Source: Ursus arctos
Lineage: Eukaryota > Chordata > Mammalia > Carnivora > Ursidae
DNA length: 64,000 bases
Direction: 5' to 3'
NCBI RefSeq assembly: GCF_023065955.2
Contig: NW_026622897.1
Span: forward strand, 4,283,001 to 4,347,000
The position numbers were made by a program, and so were the translations under genes. Below, in pieces: positions 24,545 to 38,110 of the stretch (position 1 is the stretch's first letter; each line of letters starts with the position of its first letter). Below the pieces are notes generated by a model. That model worked only from the letters and a program-made list of their open reading frames with translations. It searched no databases and was not told where the DNA came from.

Positions 24545-27500
24545 CACAAATGTCAGTGCTTGTAAATCCTGCAATTCTCTGAGGGAGGGCTTCCCCACCG
24601 GCGCCCTAAGACCCCACTCCACAGTTTGCCGCCTTTAGTGCACTGAGCTCCAATTTCCTCATTCATAAAGAAATTCAAACCTATAGCAATGTTGTCAGAA
24701 TTAAATTAACCCCATTTTGTATAGCTACCATTTCTTGACCCATAGGATTTATTTAGTGCATACTGAATGAATTAAGGGGCTGGCGGGGGACAGTCCTTTA
24801 ACAGGATTTCACTCCCTCCATCCCTTTCCCTTCTATTTATGTCACGCCCTTTCCCTTACCTACTGCTCCTTAGACAGCTGATTCAAAGACACGGCTGGTG
24901 TCTTGGGCAGGAAGAGATGGCACACACCTTCCCTGGTCACTCAGAAACCTCCCCTGGTGACCATCCCCACAGTGCCTCAGGCTGTCTTTATGGCTCCCTG
25001 AAAATTGCCTGTTTGCTGCCCCTGTTCACTACAGGGCTGCTGAACTGTGCAAACAGCACTTTTATATCTATTTGCTAAAACCTGCAACATATTGGGGATC
25101 ATTTCTTCCAGCCAAGTGCCTGCCAGCCGACTCGGGCAAACATGTGCCTTAGAAACCCATGCACGCAGTGGTTCATCCCGTCCATTCTGCCAGCTGGCCA
25201 GGCTCCTAGTCTGTTCACTCCTAACGGAGAAGTCCTCATTTTCTCCTGAAAATTGGAAAAACCTTCCTTAAAACAAGAGCACAGCATGTTTATTTTTTAA
25301 AGTTTAAGAGGCTGACATTATTTTAAAGGAGAAAAATTCCTTTATATTAAAAATACTACAGATGAGAGACAGAAGTAGTAATCTCCCTCTTGGCTAGCTG
25401 TGCATTGGTTTATTTGGGGCAATGGCTCGTAAGAATAACCTAATTGTCATAAACACAAGTCCACAAATATATCTGAGCCAGCTTTATTGACCCCGTAACA
25501 TTTTAAAGCAAATGTAAATCTTTTAGGAGAAAAAAAAAAAAAGGCCACCCAAGAATTACTTTCTTCTTTTTGATTCACATTTATCAAGTAAAAGCAAGAA
25601 TAATTTTCTCCTATTGGAAAATGAGGTAAAATTGACTTAAAAGGAGGTGAAAAGTGAGAAAGTTGTAGAGAGGGAGGAACATGTCAGCGGGGCTCTAGAA
25701 CAGAGAGCTGAGTGCAGGGGAAGGACCACTCACTCGCGCATTCTCATTCGATGACATGTACTCTTTCTGCAGCACCTGATACGGGACTTTGTACTGGCAT
25801 AGAGAGAGGACGACGGCATGGCCCGTCACACGGAGAAGTGACACTGGACAGATTATGCATAAAGAGGTGCAAGAGTGTTTGTACTCAGCTGTACAAGGAG
25901 TAACATCAAGTATTACTTAGGTACTCTGTGGGAAAACGTGGGCAGCACTGATGGGATTTAAAGACAGAGTGGTTGTTCAGTTTTGCCCGAGTCAGGAAAA
26001 GCTTGGTGAGGTGGGGGGGGGGGGGCAGGGGGGGGGAGACTCCTAAATATTGAATGACGGCTAGCAATTCATCACTATGTGGTCGGGTGAGGTAAAGCAT
26101 AATCCAATCCAGTTTACTTACGTCTTTTCCTGAAACTTCAGAGACCATAGAAACAGACATTAAAGCCCTAGGGACTAAATTATAGGAGATTAAAAAAATA
26201 ATAATCAAAGGGTATATAATCAGAGACGATAGAGAAACAAGGTTGATTTATTGCTTAATACTGACAATTTATGAGCATTTTGTGAAGAGAATTAAAAGCA
26301 CTGTGAAATCTGTCACCAATGTAATTACAGAAAAGAGCTTGCAACTGTCAATCATGGCAACAACCACATAAATGCATCTACTAAATTCATTTAAAAATAT
26401 TTGTAAATAATTAGAGAATATAGGTTAGCCTAGTAGAAAGAAAAAATATTTAGCAAGGATGTTGTATATGCTTTGAATAGATATATCATGTAATTATGAT
26501 GCATTATTGCTAGTAATTACCTCTGAGAGCACATGAAATACGAACGGAGATTTTTACCATGTTGGAAATGGAAAATAAACACTGTATAATACCAACAATT
26601 ACTTTTAAAACCTTCACAATGCCATTACTGGATAGGTTCTTGATAGGATTTCCCTATTATATTTTCCCCCATTTCCCTTCCCTTCTTGAAGATATGCTAA
26701 AACGCTGCCTTCCAGAAGGAATTTTTAATATACAGATGACAGAATCAATGTTCACAAATATTCCAATAACTACAGCAATAAGCTAAAACTCAGATGATGA
26801 GATTTCACAGTGATAATTTACACAAAGACAAAATTTGAAGGCAAACAGAAGACTTGATTTATAACAAGTTTACTTCAAAGTGACCTGGGCAAGGAAATTG
26901 ACTACCAATCCCACAGGAGCCCAAAGCATATGTTTTGGGGGAGCGGGGGTAGAGAAGAAGCACTAGGTGCATTAATGGAAGAAGGCTGATTTCCACGTCA
27001 AGAGCTCCCAACCCTTCCAACCCAGACTACATCTAGATTATGGCATTCATTTCAGGACCTATGACAAAATGAGAGCCTGTCCACCAGTGAAGCAGGCTGG
27101 ATAACGCAACCTCTTAAAACCCTATCACACGAGCAAGATCTTAAGAAATCTACAAACCTTAGTACCTCCCCCCCCACCAAATGACTTGGAGTACTTTCAT
27201 GATATTTCAAAAGGTAACTTGAGAATAGGTCAGGCTGTCTATATATACCCAGGATAAGAAGACACACTGAAGACAGACAGATGTACCCAGAATTAGAACA
27301 GAACTGAATTAATTAGCATGCAAAAATGCAGACTAAATGCTATACTTCTACCACTGGAAATAAATGAAAAAGTCATTAAATCATATTCCATCAATTCAAA
27401 ATGTATAATATATCAGTGTGGGTGAAGTGTAAATTTATTAAATCTCATTAAAAGTGTAAGCAAGATTGCTATTTCAGGGCAATTTTAATCTATTAAAAGA

Positions 27501-28375
27501 GACTCAACCATGTTTAATGGCTTCACCATTTCCAATTGTTTGCCATTTGTAGAATATAATGACATAGGATACTTTTATAGCCTTGACAGCAAGTCCTACA
27601 AGCTGCTTCTTGTTAACAGTTCAAGTGAGTAGCAGAACATTAACCTGTTGGTTTCTTTCACAACGCTGAATACAGTTGAGTGTAAGAAAATTGCCTTTCT
27701 TTTTAAAAATAGCTCTATTTCATGAGGTCCCTTCTTCAGACTGTCCTTATTGCAATTACTCTCAAACAATGACACTTCAGTGCTTCATTAACTACTGAAA
27801 GCAAAGACATCCTAATAATAAAAAACAATGGAGCCTCTACTTTCTCTGAAATTTGCACTCTATTCGAATCCTATGATGAGCTTAGTTCTGATTTTTCTTT
27901 TCGTATTTTATCATCAGTTTGATATATATAATACATCCCAAAGCCAGTGAAAGGTACCAGGTTATAAGGCCAACCACCATCTATCTTGTCTTACGCGGTG
28001 CATGTGCCATGTAAGTGATTACGTGACACCATGGGAAAAAGCCAGGGACAGGGCATGGAAGTCACCTATTTTTAAATCTTGTTTATGGATTTCTCATCAT
28101 TATTTCCATGTTCACTGAACTCAATTTCCCATATCCTGAAATGCTCCAAGACCAGAACTTGCAGTATGATTTCTGTTCCTTCTGGACCTGACCAGAAAAA
28201 TCCCTCGGATGTTTCCACTCTTCCAGCCAACTGGAACATTCTAAGATGGCCTTTCCTCATGTTCCCAGGGATGCGTGCCAGAAATGTGATCCTCAAGACA
28301 AAATGTGATCCAAACACGGCTTCGAAGATGATTAAAAGACTAGAGTAATTCTGGTGTAAAACTGGTACATATTAA
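24545..28375. other. Repeat-poor unique block
   Basis: About 3.8 kb without a confidently recognised interspersed repeat. It contains a G13/G9 run at 26.0 kb and an (AT)-rich section at 26.2-26.5 kb. No coding signal. Confidence 0.5.
26013..26036 (+). repeat. Interrupted poly(G)
   Basis: G13, CA, G9. Likely length-variable and also capable of a G4 structure. Confidence 0.85.
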
Positions 28376-28576
28376 GATTTTTTTTTTTAAGATTGATTGA
28401 TTTATTTTGGAAAGAGAGAGAGCACAAGTGGGGGAAGGGGCAGAGGGAGAGAATCTTCAAGCAGATTCCCAGCTGAGCATGGAGGCCAGTGCAGGGCTCT
28501 ATCTCAGGACCTTGAGATCATGACCTGAGCCGAAGCCAAGAGTTGGACACTTAGTCGACTAAGCCCCGTGTTGCCC
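28376..28576 (-). repeat. CAN-SINE, older, diverged
   Basis: Poly(T), then aagattgattgatttatttt and agagagagagcacaagtggg, ending with the decayed complement of the head (tcgactaagccccgtgttgc). No clear target duplication. Confidence 0.88.
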
Positions 28577-28714
28577 CAAGAATATGCTTTCAATTAATCT
28601 CTCAGGGCTCTTCCTTGACCAGTATTATAAACTCCTTCTTGGATTCCCAATTTCCTTCTCCAATTTCTCTATAAAGAACCTATTTTCCAGTCTTTGATGA
28701 TCTCACAACATAAT

Positions 28715-28870
28715 ATTCACCTATTTTCTTATCCGTAAAACGGGAATAGCGGTTCAACCTTAGAGGGCTGTTGGAACAATTAAATGAGACCATGGAGACA
28801 ACGTGTCCAGTCCAAGGCCTTGCTCATGGTAGCACTTGACAAACAGTAACTAAGGAGACAAGCCAGAACA
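28715..28870 (-). repeat. MIR
   Basis: Antisense MIR order: tatccgtaaaacgggaatag, gggctgttggaacaattaaa, then ccttgctcatggtagcactt. Confidence 0.7.
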
Positions 28871-30428
28871 AACAACCCGCATCCATTTAAGGACTACCAC
28901 AATGTACTGGGTATTTGCCACCATGAATTTGGTCTTGCCCGTCTCCAGGATGGCAACTCGTTAGCGACAGATGGCTTCTTCGTCACTGTGTCCTTCACAT
29001 CGAGCACAAGCTGGTGACTCGTACAGAGTAACTTCTCAAGAATTAGTGAAGTTACTGAATTGGAGCAGCTCATTTCTTTTCCCAGTTAGAATCTTGTCAT
29101 CAGAAACACATTGACTCAACTCCAAAAAAGGTATTTGTCCTGTAAAAGTTCTGAACAATTAGCTTTTGCATTGGCTGCTTTCCTCGTGGAAATGATTCTG
29201 GGATTAGCACAACATGTGGTAAATCATGTCTATTATGGGCCCTCTGTTTCTGGCACAAATAGTGGTAACAAATACCTTCCCTCTTTAAGATGTGAAGGTG
29301 AAAGAAGAATCTGAACTGAGGTTTATGCATAAAATGGTTTTACATGTACCCTCCTAATAAAGAATGAAGTCTCTGAGTTTATTCACTCTATCGATGATGG
29401 CATGCCTATTTTAGGTCAGGCTCTGTACTGGGTACTAAAGAAATACAGGTGTAGAAAAGAGAGTGCGTTCTTACACTCACAACTTAACGAGAGAGAGAGA
29501 GAAGGAGACACAGGAACAAACAATAATAAAAAAAATATATGCAATATAACGAGCAGAGAGAATCCTTAAGGGCTGAAACTGTCATGTTCAGAGGCGTACA
29601 CCCACAGGCTTGAAACGAAGTGTTCACTGAACGCTCTTGCACTGAATCGTGACCAAACAGGTGAGGCACTGATGGTAAAGGAAAGAGGGAGGTAAACATG
29701 ACGAGGGACATAAGGTCAAAATTTGGAACACCCATTGTAGAAACATGCCAGACGATGAAGGAGAATTATGTAATAAGACTGAATTACCTACGTATTAGGC
29801 AATAATTGAAATTGGACTAATAATCTACAAATGGGGGCCCATTATCAGAAAATTACTTTATTACGATTTTACTTGTGATCCTTCTTTGGCCTTTTCCTTT
29901 TATGCCAGGCAGACTGTGATGACAAGTAAATTAGAGAAATATTGTTTAAGTAGTCCAATTATTTTCCATTAACAGGGAAAGTTTAAATATGACCACAAAT
30001 TAAAGAGTGAATTAGTTTTATCTAATAATACTTCCCAATTCAACGGTACTTTACAAAATGCCATCACACATATCCTCACACTTTGACCTCAGCAAAACAG
30101 AAGGAATCACAAAATTGTTCACTCCCACCCTCAACAAACATCTCCTGAGGGCCTGCTGTACGCTAGACAAGGGCTTGCTCCCTGGGGTGGAGCAATGGAC
30201 AGACACCGGCAGGTCAGACTCTAACGTGAAGGGGAAGACAAGGCATGATGCCGGGTCATCCAGACGTCACTGGTTCGGATGAACTCACAGGCCAGGACTT
30301 CTTTGGAAAGCCCAATTCCCCTAAACATGCCATTGTCAAAGGGACAGGAAGAACAGGCAGAAAATCCAATCTTAAGGAAACTTTTTTTAAAAATGTAGGA
30401 CAAAAAGATGCACTGAAAGTGACTTTTT
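28871..30428. other. Unique sequence, nothing recognised
   Basis: Includes short (GA)n near 29.49 kb. No coding or RNA gene signal. Confidence 0.5.
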
Positions 30429-30445
30429 AAAAAATTTTTGATTTT

Positions 30446-30642
30446 GGGGCGCCTGGGTGGCACAGTCGTTAGGTGTCTGCCTTCGGCTCAGGGCGTGATC
30501 CCAGCGTTCTGGGATCGAGCCCCATGTTAGGCTCCTCCACTGGCAGCCTGCTTCTTCCTCTCCCACTCCCCCTGCTTGTGTTCCCTCTCTCGCTGGCTGT
30601 CTCTATCTCTGTTAAATAAATAAATAAAATCTTTAAAAAAAT
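30446..30642 (+). repeat. CAN-SINE, young bear-like subtype
   Basis: Full copy. The 17-bp duplication aaaaaatttttgatttt is perfect (30429-30445 and 30643-30659). Antisense to GUCY1A2. Confidence 0.95.
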
Positions 30643-30659
30643 AAAAAATTTTTGATTTT

Positions 30660-31174
30660 AGCAAATATTAAAATATGAAGTGGGGGTAGTAACAATATAT
30701 CAAAATTCTACTGAATAAAACAGAGAGGTGGATGGTAGACTTAAGGTTTTTAGGATATCCTATAAAGCCATCAAGGTAGTATTAGAATTTCCTGCATGAT
30801 TTTATAACAGGTAAGAAAGAAATTAGCACACACAGCTTGCTCATACCACAAAATAGTAACAGTAATAATGACAATAATAATAATACAGTTACTTTGTTAT
30901 CATTTATACTTGTGCTCCTAGGACAATCAAAAGAATTACCTAAATGTGATATGTAGCATCTCTCAAAGAAAATATTATAAGCTCACACTGACATTCGGTT
31001 AGTCAAGAACTTCTTTATATCTTTTGTATTAATTATAACCTTCACAAATATTTCCCAAGTTGATCTATGAGAATATGAACTTTACAAGTGCCTGTAACAG
31101 TCCCTTTTGCAATAAATACTCAAAAAAGATCTGCTGTTTTGAAATGCCTTCAGCAGAATACACTGATGGAGTTC
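30660..31174. other. Unique AT-rich sequence
   Basis: Has a small (AAT)n-like patch at about 30.86 kb. Nothing else recognised. Confidence 0.5.
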
Positions 31175-31430
31175 AGTCCAGGCCGTAGAGTGTAGGAGAG
31201 GCTCTGGGGCCTGACTGTTTGGGTTCAAATACCGGCTTTGCCAAGGACTAGCTCCAGAACCATGGCAAAGGTTTGGGCATCTTTGTACTTCACTTTTCTT
31301 GTCTATGAAGTGGTCCCTTGTAACAGTACCTCCCTCACAGAGTTGTTATGGGAAGTAAACAGGATCGTACACAGAAAATGTTGAGAAAAGGACCTGGCCG
31401 TGAGCTCGTGATATGTCACGTCCTCACCGC
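31175..31430 (-). repeat. MIR, nearly full length
   Basis: Reads as antisense MIR: ctctggggcctgactgtttg and gggttcaaataccggctttg, then cctccctcacagagttgtta. The order and length of about 250 bp fit a nearly complete copy. Confidence 0.75.
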
Positions 31431-31687
31431 CAGCATAATCCTCGTCCTCGACGGGGTAGCAAAGAACTATGATGTAACCCATCAGGCTATGACAGGCTGT
31501 TTTCCCAAAGTACATTAACACCCTGAGAATGTTTTCAAAACGTTTAGTCCCAAAAAGCATGTTGTGTTGTTGGTTTTTTTTTTTAATATAGTAAGATTTT
31601 TGACCAGAAACTGGAGGTCACTAATTTTAAAGAAATTCATATTAGTTTTAAACTTCAATTACCTTCATTAATCCTTCACAATAACTG

Positions 31688-31887
31688 GGGCGCCTGGGTG
31701 GCTCAGGCGGTGAAGCGTCTGCCTTCGGCTCAGGGCATGATCCCGGGGTCCTGGGGTCGAGCCCCAAGTCCAGGCTCCCTGCTCACAGGACTCTGCTTCT
31801 CTCTCTCCCTCTGCCCCTCCCCCGGCTCATGCTCTTGCTCGCTCACTCTCGCTCTCTCAAATAAGCAAATAAAAATCTTCAAATAAA
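31688..31887 (+). repeat. CAN-SINE (general caniform subtype)
   Basis: Head ggcgcctgggtggctcaggc and body gcatgatcccggggtcctgg. Perfect 18-bp duplication aatccttcacaataactg at 31670-31687 and 31888-31905, the longest clean one in the window. Confidence 0.96.
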
Positions 31888-31905
31888 AATCCTTCACAAT
31901 AACTG

Positions 31906-33259
31906 CGACACAAAGCCTGTTTTATATCTGCTCCATCGGTGCTAGAATTTGAGAGTACATTCTTGTCTCTCCTGCTGTGAGCCTATCCTATACCAAGAGG
32001 CATGAGACCTATTGTAAATTATCCTCAGTGCTGATGGGCTAAATGATATCAGGAGTTCTAGGCCTCACTTTAAATTAAATAAAAATAGATTTTTTAATGT
32101 TTTGATTAATTCTAGTGGGAAAATAAATAGAATAATTTTCTACCCTAATTTTTGACAAGGTGAACGACATGATTTTTGACATTTTTTACTAAAAATAAAA
32201 ATATCTTCTACACTATGGCACATAATAGTTCTTAAATCAACGGTCAGTCTAATAACTGACTTTTTGGCATCTGTGCTATCAACACTACAAGGCTTCTTCT
32301 CAATCATAAAGTGTGCTTTTGGAAAATAGACTCAAATTTACAATATGTAAAAATAGTGTCCTAGTCAACCCAGCTATGCCAAACCAAGAAAACCAACCCA
32401 AAGACTGAATACAAACAATGGAAAAGGAGACAGATCAAATGGGGGATGGGGTATCTCCGATAAAATAAATTTAAAAGTTTAAAATAAACCATAAATTTTG
32501 ATGATAGCTATTACTGTTAAGATAGAGAGTGAAGGGAATATAACCAAAAGTTAACCCACAAAATCCTCATACCTTTGATACTATAATAGGTCAAAGTAAA
32601 TGTAATCCAAGCATTATGACTCAAGAACTACCAGGATAAAAACAGGAAAATAATAAAGTACTTCAGTCAATTTTTGTACACATAGCAGAAGCATTTCAAA
32701 ATTTCTGAAAAATTTTTTGCTCCAGGAAACATGAGACCAGAACTTTGTCCAGATTATAAAGAACATTTCATACCAGACCCACTTAATAATTTCTTCTCCT
32801 CGGAATTATCAAATTAGTGGTTAAGGGAAACAAAGCAGACGTACATATACTCTATATTTAGACTTTAAGAAGATTCTCAAAACACATTTTTTAAATTAAA
32901 TTACTTTAAATTGTTATATGATAGTGGTGAGAAGCAGCCATATAAATTGAATATTGGCAGCCCTCACGAGGTCACACTGCAGAACAGCGGTTCTCTTCGA
33001 AGAAATGTCTGGGGAAAGATAAGGAGACCAAACTAGATACAAAGTCTCCAGGATAATGTTCTTCAAGAAAATCAAACACATTTTTATAGTGTCCAATGAT
33101 CCTTATCAGGAACAGAACATTGGAATCCTTTTTCTCATACAGACAGAACTATTTGTTCTCTTCTGTAATTTAGTAATACAGGTTTGAGTATAAAAAGGCA
33201 CAGCCGTGGGAATAAAGTTTCAGTAACGCAAGAGGAGTAAATTCTAGAGATCTCTTGTA
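31906..33259. other. Unique AT-rich sequence, nothing recognised
   Basis: No coding, RNA or clear repeat signal. Confidence 0.5.
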
Positions 33260-33362
33260 CCACATTGTCCTGTGGTTAAGAATACTGTATCATACACTCC
33301 AAAATCTGTTAGAGAGGACATCTTATGTTAAATGTTCTTACCACACTAAAATTTTTAAAAAG
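33260..33362 (+). mobile_element. Short L1 3' end
   Basis: Contains atcttatgttaaatgttctt then accacactaaaatttttaaa, a typical old-L1 terminus. Only about 100 bp. Confidence 0.6.
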
Positions 33363-34940
33363 TATCTACCTGTGAATGGAAAAACACACAGACATGTAAA
33401 ATCTAAGAAATACATAGTCCCATATATCAAAAGGATTAGAGAGAAACCAAAAACAGAACCTGTAAATAATTTATTACGTATTATTTCTACCTGTAAATGG
33501 GGGTGGGTAACACATAAGGACTCTAACTTCACAAAACTTTATTTCCTTTTGAGTTTATATAAAATGTAAATATTATGTATAAAATAACATGTAAATTATT
33601 TCACAGAAAAATAAAATAGTATGGAAAAAAAACTACGGAGCACAGTTGAACGGTAATTAAATCACTGAAAATAGTTTTCATGACTAGTCTCGGAAAGATT
33701 AGAATAACGTATAACCTACCTAGGAAATGCAACCAAGTAGCAAAGAATCCTTTCAATGTAAAATGCTTATGAAAATTTCTAACACTTGTTTACTGAAATT
33801 CTAGTATTAGAGGTACATGTATTGCATTTCTATTAACATCTAAATTAGAAAATATGGAAATGCAAGGTACCATAGATCCTAGTATAAATTCTCCATATGT
33901 GTAGATGGAGATAGATTCTAGGACATCATTACTAAAGTGGTAGTTACTTCTAAGCCAGTGTTCAATGATCAACAGAGAATTGTTCCATCCATTCACTCGT
34001 CATTTTGAGACACAAAACTTAAAATCTCAATCCTTTTAAGGAATTGTACCTGTTGTCATAAGCATTCTTGATATCCACCATCAACAACATCACAGATGAG
34101 TCTGTCCTGACAAGATACAGTTCTTGACCTCTCCTTCAAGGGAGAGGGTTTCGGGATTAATTTTATCTGCTTGTCTCTGGAGCCAAGATCGGATTTTGAC
34201 TCCTCTGAACCTCCGTGAAAAATACACACGCTGTCTCAAAGGAAAAGTAAGAACAAACCAAGACAACCATATGATTCAAACACAAATACTGTGATTCTTT
34301 TCAGAAAAAGAGAGTGTGGTGAACTCTACTCTTTCTCTCCCAAAATAAGGAAACACTATGAAACACGACCAAGGTTCCCCATCTTATTTTTCCAAAGTAC
34401 CATAGAAACAGATCAACCTAATAAGAAACCAGTCTTTAACCACCAATACAGTAGAAAATGAAAACTGTTATTTTCTAATAACTAAATAAGCCTCGACAAA
34501 ACAAGTCATATCCTAATGACTTATTGAGTATTTCAAGATTGCCTAAGGTTCGATTTCGTAGATACTAAAAAGCGTAAATAAATAACTTTCTTATGAAGTA
34601 CTCCTGTAAGTTGAAACCTTTGTAAAGGTAGCTTTTACTATGTTTTACTATCCATAACAGATCATAGAAATCAAATTTTCGATGCATTTTGAGGAGTGGA
34701 AACTGGCTGCTAAACTTGACGGCATTTCAAAGATACTCTACAGAGCTGAATTTTGAAGGGCACCGTGTACTACATTGTAAAAAATCAAGGACTGATAAAT
34801 AGAATTACAGCTTTTACAAAACTATTTCACAAATTCATGAGTTTTCTGGGTGAAATCATATCTACAATGAAAAAAAAAAAGGCATCAAAGTTGATCCTCA
34901 TAATAGCACAGAAAGCCCGTAAGTTAGGGTACTACTCTCG
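33363..34940. other. Unique AT-rich sequence, nothing recognised
   Basis: No coding or RNA signal found. Confidence 0.5.
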
Positions 34941-35275
34941 CTAAGCGAAGTCAGCCAGAGTGAGAAAGACAAATACTGTATGATTTCCCTCATATGTGGG
35001 ATCTCAAGAAATGAACACAAGTGCATCAACAAACACAAAGCAGAAACAGACCTGTAAAGCCCAGAGAACAAACTTTCCGTTGCCAGAGGGGAGAGGAGGG
35101 AGCAAAATGAGTGGATGGGAGGGGGAGCTGTGGTGTCCAGTTTAATGGTAGCTGCCCTGTGGTGAGCTAGGGTCACGTTCAAGCTTGTCATATCATCACG
35201 CTGTACAACCGAAACTAATGTAATATTGTGTGCCGACTATGCTCAAATTTTTAAAAAAATTAAAAAAAAAAAAAA
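34941..35275 (+). mobile_element. Carnivore L1 3' end, 5'-truncated
   Basis: Starts in the ctaagcgaagtcagccagag stretch and continues with tgatttccctcatatgtggg and gctgtacaaccgaaactaat. It ends in an A-rich tail at about 35262-35275. Typical 5' truncation. Antisense to GUCY1A2. Confidence 0.85.
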
Positions 35276-35799
35276 CACAAAACTTAGCACAGTGCCACCT
35301 GTCAAATGGTAAGTACAGTAAATGTCAGCTGGTATTACTGATAGACAAGAAAAAGATGAACTACTCTTATTTCCTAAAACAGCATTATAAAAATAATATG
35401 GTATTATTTACCCATGAAGATTTTGGGGTTCCTTCTCTGAATCTTCAATAAAATATCTCTAAGAGGTTGTCATTTAAAACATTTTGGAACTCCCAAGTAT
35501 TGCAGAGCTGACTATCTAACAAGGCAAGTCACTCTGTTTTAAATATGTCTAATTGTTGGAAAGTTCCTCTTAATCCTAAGCTAAATCTACTTCCTTACAA
35601 TCTACAGTTTGATCCTGGTTTTGCCTTCTGAAATAAAGTAGAATAAATCGTATCCTTCTTCTATTTGATAGCTATTCAAATATTTGAAGGCAGTTTCTAC
35701 ATCTTTCTTAATGAATATTTTCGTGCAAGGCATTTAATATCTTTCAGTATCCCAGATAGGGTTTGAGTGATTTGCATGAATGCACATATGGGGACGGAC

Positions 35800-35801
<2 letters not shown>

Positions 35802-35833
<32 letters not shown>
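35802..35833 (+). repeat. (AC)16 microsatellite
   Basis: Uninterrupted, preceded by two GGAC units. Long enough to be polymorphic. Confidence 0.93.
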
Positions 35834-35835
<2 letters not shown>

Positions 35836-35914
35836 TTTAAATATTAAACCACATTAAGAATGAATAACACTCAAATTTAAGAACAGGAGTAAGGCTTAAT
35901 CAAAACCAAGGTTT

Positions 35915-35945
35915 TTTTTTTTTTTAATTCGCCAACTTATAGTAC
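35915..35945 (-). mobile_element. Ultra-short L1 3' tail insertion
   Basis: Poly(T) followed by aattcgccaacttatagtac, the complement of the terminal bases of a carnivore L1. It is bracketed by atcaaaaccaaggttt (35899-35914) and atcaaaaccaagattt (35946-35961). Only about 20 bp of L1 plus the tail inserted. Confidence 0.75.
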
Positions 35946-36129
35946 ATCAAAACCAAGATTTAAAGATACAGAAAACCACCAAGGAAATGTTAAGTAAGTT
36001 TGTTGGTAAAATGGAAACGAGTGGTAAACTTATTTGTAGACATCAGAAGAAAGTGATAGTTGTTGCAAGGAAAATGGGAAGGGACAAGAAAGGCCCACTG
36101 GCCACGAGGCTGGCAAGAAAAACAAGTTT

Positions 36130-36245
36130 TTAAAATTTAAATTGCTCAAGGTCATCCAGCTAGTAAATGACAGAGACAGTGTTTGAAGTTGGGAAATTCT
36201 GCTCCAGAGCCTACATTCTTAATCACACACAATACTGCCTCCCAA
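36130..36245 (+). repeat. MIR 3' half
   Basis: Has the sense MIR text ctcaaggtcatccagctagt, then gctccagagcctacattctt and atactgcctccc. Confidence 0.75.
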
Positions 36246-37581
36246 CACCCATTCTGTGCTTGCTCGAGGAAGATGCCAAGACACACGTACAGCTAACTCT
36301 TTCAGTGAGAATCAAAATAAGTGCACACTATCATAAAATCCACTTGAAAAAAGAAAGACAATATAGCTTAAAGAACGACTTACAAGTTGCTATCCCAATC
36401 AAGAAATAAGTCGTGATTGGTGTTCTGGAACTCAATAATAACAAATCTCAGAGTCCTTGAAGAGTAAAGACATAATGTATCTAAAGGAGTAAAGAAAACC
36501 TAGTGTATTGTGTTGCCAGGCCTCTGATATCTTCGGGAAGACAGCACTTATCAGGACCATCCTAGCTACCTTCCCACCACACAGGTAACTGTAACCGGCA
36601 GCCTCTGGGGTCCTCGTCTGATGAATACAGGGTGAAGTTTATTACAACAACTGTTGTATGTTCTCTTAGGCGACACATCCTGTGGTGGTGTTGTAACAAC
36701 ACTGACACATCAATAATGTCTGTCTAATGATCTTGGAGTACTCCACTGGCCCCCTAATTTCAGTTGCTGCTCAGAGAAAAAAAGGAAGTCCAAAGGTATA
36801 TACTGGCTTCGTGGTTCAACTGCAGCCCCAGGGTTCCCATATGCGCACAGAAAAAGAACCCAGAGATACACCTGTCATTTCAACCAGTGCTATGAATTAA
36901 AAAGACAAGGTGTAAGAGAAGGAGATACTAAAATATACGAACAGTGTGGACTGATAAAGGCTAGACTTACATCTGTACAGAAGTTCCTGAACAGAAGTTT
37001 CTCCATGACTACTTTTTACAGGAGAGTAAATTAAAGATTGTACAACACAATTACATGGGAACTAACAGGGACCATGTTAGATGTGCCGAAATATGTTAGA
37101 CTGCTGCTGAGTAACCAGAAAACACGACACACAAAAAATAACTGCACTACTAAAGAATATCTGAAAAAAACTGTGAAGACTAAATTGGCACAGTTTATTT
37201 CTTTTATGAGAAAAACAATTTTAATCCAATTATCTACAACTATGTAAATCATGAGTTTTATAGGAAAAAGAAAAATAGGTAAATCAAAATGTTATCGGTG
37301 GATATTTCAAAGTACTAATAATAAAAATAGATTTTTAAAATTGTGTTCTGCATTTTCCAAATTTGTACAAAGTTTAAACTATTTCATAATAAAAGAACTT
37401 AATATAAAGATTCCAGTAACAGATTGAGAAAAAATTATCAAAAATCTGCAGTAACCAAGGAAATATGTAGCTTATATTATTTAAAATGAACATTTAATAA
37501 TGACACAAAATGTCAAATGGTGTAATGATGTAACAACTTTGGGACTCCTATTAGTACCAAGATATGAGAGAAATTCATGAG

Positions 37582-37672
37582 CCATATATATATATACCTG
37601 GAATATATAAAGGAATATAATACACACACACACACACACATACATACATATATATGTATATAGATATATTCC
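37582..37672 (+). repeat. Compound (TA)n/(CA)n patch
   Basis: (AT)n, then (AC)n of about ten units, then atacatacatatatatgtat. Likely variable in length. Confidence 0.85.
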
Positions 37673-38110
37673 TTTAAAAAGTCACATGCCACATTCACAG
37701 TGAGGTCTTCTCGGCCCAATCGATCTCTTCAATCCCTAAGAACACTCACTCTCTTAATAGCCATGTGCTATATCCTCCCTAAAAATAGAGAGAAAGAATG
37801 ATACAATTAGTGACTAATTTCTCATTGGAAACACCGAGGCCAAAAGATACCGAGCTGAATATTCAAATTGCTTGAAAAAGAATACTGTCAACCAAGAATT
37901 CTACAACCAAATAAGCAATCAAAACTGAAGGTAAAATAAAGACATTCCCAGATAAACAAAAATTAACAAAACTTGTTGGTAGTAGATGGTATTAATAGTA
38001 CAAGGTATACTAAAGGAACTCCTTCAAGTTGAAAGAAAATATATGAATACATGGGAAGAAATAAAGAGCATGGTGATGGTAAATATATAGATAAATATAA
38101 GAGTATATGA

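Larger units (their letters stand above)
35276..37799. other. Mostly unique sequence
   Basis: Contains the listed (CA)n, a tiny L1-tail insertion, a MIR and an (AT)/(CA) patch. Otherwise nothing recognised. Confidence 0.5.
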
